From positions 1-8,801 of the forward strand of contig CAJXLH010000103.1 in NCBI GenBank assembly GCA_913055925.1: 8,801 nucleotides of DNA. The letters are read 5' to 3'. The position numbers and the translations under genes are program-made. Shown here in pieces: positions 5,864 through 8,801 of the stretch. The stretch is from an uncultured Maritalea sp. GTDB taxonomy: Bacteria; Pseudomonadota; Alphaproteobacteria; Rhizobiales; Devosiaceae. Within the stretch, counting starts at the first letter, position 1. Each line of letters starts with the position of its first letter. Under the pieces are notes generated by a model that saw only the letters and a list, made by a program, of their open reading frames with translations, was not told the DNA's origin and searched no databases.

Positions 5864-5881
5864 TAGATAAAATTTTATCTA
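5864..5881. repeat. 18-bp perfect AT palindrome
   Basis: TAGATAAAATTTTATCTA is fully self-complementary. It lies 70 bases upstream of the 66-residue gene start and between it and the lysR 3' end. With no GC stem it is a poor terminator, so an operator for the 66-residue gene is more likely. Confidence 0.5.
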
Positions 5882-5898
5882 TCGAGAATTATCGTTTA

Positions 5899-5916
5899 TG
5901 TTCAACAGGTTGAACA
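5899..5916. repeat. Inverted repeat TGTTCAAC-AG-GTTGAACA directly after lysR
   Basis: It has 8-bp perfect arms with a 2-base spacer, 3 bases beyond the lysR stop codon. It has no T-tract, so it is a weak 3' hairpin at best. It uses the hexamers of the TetR operator (GTTCAA, TTGAAC) but in the opposite order, so it is not a copy of that site. Confidence 0.45.
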
Positions 5917-5919
5917 AAA

Positions 5920-6816
5920 TCACGCATGCTTTCCGGCATGCGAAAACTGCTGCATCTTGTCCTCAATAAAGGTTTTGAACGCCCTCACACGTGTAGGCAA
6001 AAGCACCTTATCCGCATAGATCATATAGACGTGACGCATCTCAGTTGGGTATTCGGTCAAAATCCGAACCAGCTGCCCCGCTTCAACCGCGTCGCTCATA
6101 TAAAATCGCGGACCATACACAATACCGAGGCCTTGAACTGCCGCGTCAACCACCGCGCGGATGGAGTTGATCACGTAACGCGGTGTAGGATGCATCTCAA
6201 AATGGCCGTCCGGCGTATTAAACGCCCACCCTTTTTGCGGGTCCGACGTCAGGAGATCAAAACTTGGCAATTCACCAGGCTCTGAGGGTTCGCCATTTTC
6301 CTCGATATATTGCGGCGCTGCGGCCACCCACATCTCTGTGTCCAGCACCTTCTTTTGCATCAGATTTGGCTGGGTCGGCGGCAAAACAACAAGAGATAAA
6401 TCGAGCTGATCTTCAATGAATTGATGATCATTCAGCGCGAACTTTATGCTTACATCCACCCCAGGATGCATTTGCATAAATTCAAGCGACCAACCGTGCA
6501 AATAATCCACTGCCATCGATTCTGGGCAGGCAACGCGAATAGAGCCCCGCAGATTTTCGGCATTGTCTGCCAACATTGACACTTGTTCGTGTAGATGGGC
6601 AAAGCCCGCATCCAGCGCGTTGAAATAGCGCTCGCCTTCCGTGGTCAATTGAAATTGCTTTGCCGAACGGTGCAGCAACCGGTTCCCGAGCTGCGCTTCA
6701 AGTTGCTGCAAGTGGCGCGATAGGGTTGGCGCAGAAACGCCTAAGGTTTCCGCCGCATTTCGCAACGAACCTGCGCGCACGACCACGCAAAACCAATCAA
6801 GACTGTTTAAATCCAT
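5920..6816 (-). CDS. LysR-family transcriptional regulator
   Basis: This 298-residue LysR-type regulator has an N-terminal winged helix-turn-helix (about 1-60: LDWFCVVVRAGSLRNAAETL, GVSAPTLSRHLQQLEAQLG, RLLHRSAKQFQLTTEGERYF), followed by the type 2 periplasmic-binding-like effector domain (about 90-290: RGSIRVACPESMA, VDVSIKFALND, DLSLVVLPP, WVAAAPQYIEENGE, GLGIVYGPRFYMSD). The effector is not deducible. The ATG at 6816 gives the family's normal length and start (MDLNSLDWF); an upstream TTG at 6840 is less likely. No clear Shine-Dalgarno is present. It is divergent from the DUF2798 gene with 101 bases between, the usual LysR-target layout, so that gene is its probable target along with itself. 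Confidence 0.9.
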   Translation of the reverse strand: MDLNSLDWFCVVVRAGSLRNAAETLGVSAPTLSRHLQQLEAQLGNRLLHRSAKQFQLTTEGERYFNALDAGFAHLHEQVSMLADNAENLRGSIRVACPESMAVDYLHGWSLEFMQMHPGVDVSIKFALNDHQFIEDQLDLSLVVLPPTQPNLMQKKVLDTEMWVAAAPQYIEENGEPSEPGELPSFDLLTSDPQKGWAFNTPDGHFEMHPTPRYVINSIRAVVDAAVQGLGIVYGPRFYMSDAVEAGQLVRILTEYPTEMRHVYMIYADKVLLPTRVRAFKTFIEDKMQQFSHAGKHA

Positions 6817-6817
6817 A

Positions 6818-6877
6818 ATTTCATTTTTGAAATATAACAATACAAAATCTCATATTTACCTGACGATATTGCAATAT
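6818..6877. promoter_or_regulatory. LysR-type operator region between lysR and the DUF2798 gene
   Basis: It contains a perfect 12-bp palindrome ATATTGCAATAT (6866-6877), midway in the intergenic region, and an inverted repeat ATTTCA-TTTT-TGAAAT (6818-6833) against the lysR start. The first fits a recognition site for the LysR protein, and the second would suit autoregulation. These assignments are inferred from position and symmetry. Confidence 0.45.
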
Positions 6878-6917
6878 TAAATTTGGCGCAACACCAACAA
6901 ATCAATGGAACTTGAAA

Positions 6918-7154
6918 ATGCAAAAACTCCCCGCCCGATTGCGCCAGCCTATCGTTGGCCTTGCCATCATGGCTGTTATGCTAACGTGCCTGCCTGCGAT
7001 TTTAGTATCTCAAAACCTGCCCGCCGGAGCAGACTTCTGGCCCGCCTGGCAAACAGCCTTTGGCCAAACTGTGCCTTACGCCGTGCCGTTGGCCGTCGGC
7101 TCAGCGCTGGTCTTTAATTTGATCGCCAATCTCTTTGTTGAGAAAGTATCTTAA
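6918..7154 (+). CDS. DUF2798-family two-helix membrane protein
   Basis: This is a 78-residue integral membrane protein. MQKLPARLRQ is a basic cytoplasmic start, TM1 is at about 11-31 (PIVGLAIMAVMLTCLPAILV), then comes a loop with the family-type W..AW (FWPAWQTAF), and TM2 is at about 50-73 (TVPYAVPLAVGSALVFNLIA). LPxR near the start, a polar TM1 and WxxAW before TM2 are features of DUF2798, whose function is unknown. The ATG at 6918 is chosen; GGAA lies about 9 bases upstream (ATGGAACTTGAAA). It is divergently paired with lysR, an arrangement common for DUF2798 genes. A small hairpin at its stop codon (AAAGC/GCTTT, then TT, 7153-7168) could be a weak terminator. Confidence 0.72.
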   Translation: MQKLPARLRQPIVGLAIMAVMLTCLPAILVSQNLPAGADFWPAWQTAFGQTVPYAVPLAVGSALVFNLIANLFVEKVS

Positions 7155-7199
7155 AGCCAAGGCTTTTTGACGCAGGAGCGATCCTATTGCCTTCCCCAC

Positions 7200-7232
7200 C
7201 ATTGTCGGATAGCCATAAACTGTCCGACAATG
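7200..7232. promoter_or_regulatory. 10-bp perfect inverted repeat before the YitT-family gene
   Basis: CATTGTCGGA (7200-7209) and TCCGACAATG (7223-7232) flank a 13-base spacer. The repeat ends 16 bases before the ATG, next to the GGGTGA ribosome binding region. It could be an operator, since TTGTC..GACAA-type sites are typical of GntR/FadR regulators, or an mRNA hairpin that affects translation. Confidence 0.6.
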
Positions 7233-7248
7233 CAGTGGGTGAAATCAC

Positions 7249-7899
7249 ATGATCGACCAAAAAGAAGACGTTCAACACAAATGGAACGAAGATGTGATTG
7301 CCATCGTCACGGGCACGCTATTGGTGGCGTTCGGCGTCACAATGTACAAGCATACCACCTTGGCCACCGGCGGTATTAACGGCTTGGCCCTTCTTTTAAA
7401 TTACGCCACCCCTTTCGGCTTCGGCCTATTATTCTTTGCGTTGAACCTGCCATTTTACATCTTAGCATGGGTCAGATTGGGCCCGGCCTTCACCATCAAA
7501 ACATTCGCGGCCGTTGCATTGGTCTCCGCCCTTGTGCCCGCCACATCAAACTGGGTCAGCTTTACCGAACTTAACCCTTATTTCGGCACCGTGATCGGCG
7601 GCATTTTGATGGGCACCGGTTTGCTTATCCTTTTTCGACACAAATCAGGCCTCGGCGGCGTCAATATTCTTGCCGTTTTTCTTCAAGAACGATTTGGCAT
7701 CCGTGCTGGTTACCTACAGATGGGCGTCGACATCGCCATTCTCATTGGCGCGTTTTTTGTGCTGCCGTTTGATAAGGTCCTATTGTCCATCGGTGGTGCG
7801 ATTGTACTCAACATGGTCATCGCCATGAACTTCCGCCCTGGGCGTTATGTCGGTTTCTCCGGCGCGTTTATCGCCAACAAGCATCCGCGCAAGAAATAG
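7249..7899 (+). CDS. YitT-family integral membrane protein
   Basis: This 216-residue protein has five or six membrane segments (about 15-34, 56-75, 82-98, 112-130, 155-172, 176-195). It is built from an internal repeat typical of the YitT (DUF161) family: ATGGINGLALLLNYATPF (39-56) and its counterpart SGLGGVNILAVFLQERFG (133-150). Many Gram-positive YitT proteins carry a C-terminal DUF2179 domain of some 80 residues; it is absent here, as in the short proteobacterial forms. The transported substrate, if any, is unknown. The ATG at 7249 has GGGTGA about 9 bases upstream. The gene is preceded by a perfect inverted repeat and separated by 94 bases from the DUF2798 gene, so it may have its own promoter. 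It converges with the histidine kinase gene, 15 bases apart. Confidence 0.82.
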   Translation: MIDQKEDVQHKWNEDVIAIVTGTLLVAFGVTMYKHTTLATGGINGLALLLNYATPFGFGLLFFALNLPFYILAWVRLGPAFTIKTFAAVALVSALVPATSNWVSFTELNPYFGTVIGGILMGTGLLILFRHKSGLGGVNILAVFLQERFGIRAGYLQMGVDIAILIGAFFVLPFDKVLLSIGGAIVLNMVIAMNFRPGRYVGFSGAFIANKHPRKK

Positions 7900-7914
7900 C
7901 TTTCGACAATATTG

Positions 7915-8801
7915 CTACTCAGCTGCTTTGGCCTCTTGCGCCAAGGGCAAGGTCACGCGGAAACATGCGCCGGCTTTGGAGCCACGCGTCAACTCAAGCT
8001 TCCCATCAAAATGCTGCACAATTTGCGAGCTGATCGCCAACCCAAGGCCTGAACCGGTTTGATTGTGCGAAATATCGCGGTGGCCACGGCTAAACTTATT
8101 AAAGACACGCTTCCTGTCTTTTGCGGCAATGCCCGGACCATTATCTTGGAATGAAATATGCAAACGTTTACCGACCTTCTTCATCGCGATAACCACGTGC
8201 GGGTCGGCACTATCATTATATTTGATCGCGTTCGAAATGAGATTGATGAACACCTGGCACAATCGGTCACCGTTTGCATAAACCGCCATATCGGGCATCA
8301 AAGTCTCTAAGCGAATATCCAATTTAGAAGATTTCGCAAGCGGCTCGCACACTAGAGCGGCACGCTGCACAATCTTCGCGACATCAACCAATTCGTTTTC
8401 CCATATCTTCTCACCACGCTCGAGAGCGGAAAGATCCAAAATCTCATCAAGCAGCAAAGTAAGGCGCAAGCTTTCTTCATGGATGGTCGACAAAAACTTT
8501 TTGCGCTGATCCTCTGACGCGCCTTCTGGGTCGAGCAGAATCTCGGAAAATGAGCGAATGGAGGTCATCGGCGTGCGCACTTCATGGCTCACTTGCGATA
8601 AAAACTCATCCTTTTCCTGATCAAGTTCGCGCAGCTTTTCGTTGGCGTTTTGCAGTTGCTCTGCGGTTTGGCGCAACTCCTCAGACTTTTGTTCGAGCTG
8701 TTGCGAATATTCGATGACCTGCTGCGTTTCATCAGCGATCTGCATTACTTCTTGCAATGAAATATTATCGCCCGAGACCACCTGCGAAAGCATCACGTGC
8801 G
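7915..8801 (-). CDS. Sensor histidine kinase, C-terminal part (runs off right edge), probably CbrA-like
   Basis: This is the C-terminal 294 or so residues of a two-component sensor kinase. Counting from the codon at 8796: a helical linker (13-60) comprises SLQEVMQIADETQQVIEYSQ and QLEQKSEELRQTAEQLQN. The phospho-acceptor H-box SHEVRTP follows with His 71, then the HATPase lobe with N-box NLISNAIKY (185-193), G1 DNGPGI (218-223), F-box FNKFSRG (232-238) and G2 GSGLGLAI (248-255). All catalytic motifs are intact. The reading frame is open to the edge with no start, so the sensor domain is outside. The linker resembles that of CbrA-like proteins, which fuse an SLC5 sodium:solute symporter to the kinase; this is from memory and moderate. 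No receiver domain follows; the protein ends at KAAE. Confidence 0.88.
   Translation of the reverse strand, partial: HVMLSQVVSGDNISLQEVMQIADETQQVIEYSQQLEQKSEELRQTAEQLQNANEKLRELDQEKDEFLSQVSHEVRTPMTSIRSFSEILLDPEGASEDQRKKFLSTIHEESLRLTLLLDEILDLSALERGEKIWENELVDVAKIVQRAALVCEPLAKSSKLDIRLETLMPDMAVYANGDRLCQVFINLISNAIKYNDSADPHVVIAMKKVGKRLHISFQDNGPGIAAKDRKRVFNKFSRGHRDISHNQTGSGLGLAISSQIVQHFDGKLELTRGSKAGACFRVTLPLAQEAKAAE

Noticed and set aside
6817..6840. TTG start for lysR adding eight residues
   Set aside because: It would include the ATTTCA/TGAAAT repeat in the coding region, and LysR proteins normally begin just before the LxWFxxVV block.
1..8801. CRISPR array, tRNA, rRNA, insertion sequence or phage integration site
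   Set aside because: No regularly spaced repeats, cloverleaf, transposase, integrase or flanking direct repeats were found by reading both strands.

Overview
The window looks like chromosomal DNA of a marine-type Alphaproteobacterium, most likely Rhodobacterales with a moderate GC content. The clues are a divergent propionyl-CoA carboxylase / ScfR-type regulator pair, a short PspA/IM30 protein paired with a YiaA/YiaB-type membrane protein, and a large CbrA-like sensor kinase. This is inferred from gene families and arrangement, not from a marker gene. Gene density is high and no gene-free stretch reaches 300 bases. I see no tRNA, rRNA, insertion sequence or CRISPR array.

Region 1 (1-2090): the 5' part of pccB (minus strand, running off the left edge) is divergent from a 475-residue XRE/ScfR-family regulator (PccR-like). 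The 150-odd bases between them carry a perfect TTTGCAAA octamer, the core recognition element known for this family. The pair is a self-contained propionyl-CoA assimilation switch.

Region 2 (2104-2922): an AT-richer orphan encodes an unrecognised protein with one N-terminal membrane segment. It converges on pccR and is possibly an acquired gene.

Region 3 (3035-4838): this is a membrane-stress module on the minus strand, tetR -> pspA -> yiaA-like. Four copies of TTGAAC-N3-GTTCAA (one with a single end mismatch) lie exactly where a repressor should sit. Three are across the pspA promoter (upstream of -35, over -35, over the start point) and one is at the 5' end of tetR. I infer an autoregulated TetR-controlled psp operon, in place of the classical PspF/sigma-54 control. 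This is the most interesting system in the window.

Region 4 (4901-5794): three small minus-strand genes (71, 69 and 66 aa) have good ribosome binding sites and two clear intrinsic terminators. Two form an operon and share end motifs, and one faintly resembles YjfB-type motility proteins. A CtrA-like TTAACCAT site lies upstream.

Region 5 (5864-7899): a LysR-type regulator is divergent from a two-helix DUF2798 protein, with two palindromes between them. A YitT-family membrane protein follows, with a perfect 10-bp inverted repeat just before its start.

Region 6 (7915-8801): the C-terminal kinase part of a large sensor histidine kinase runs off the right edge.
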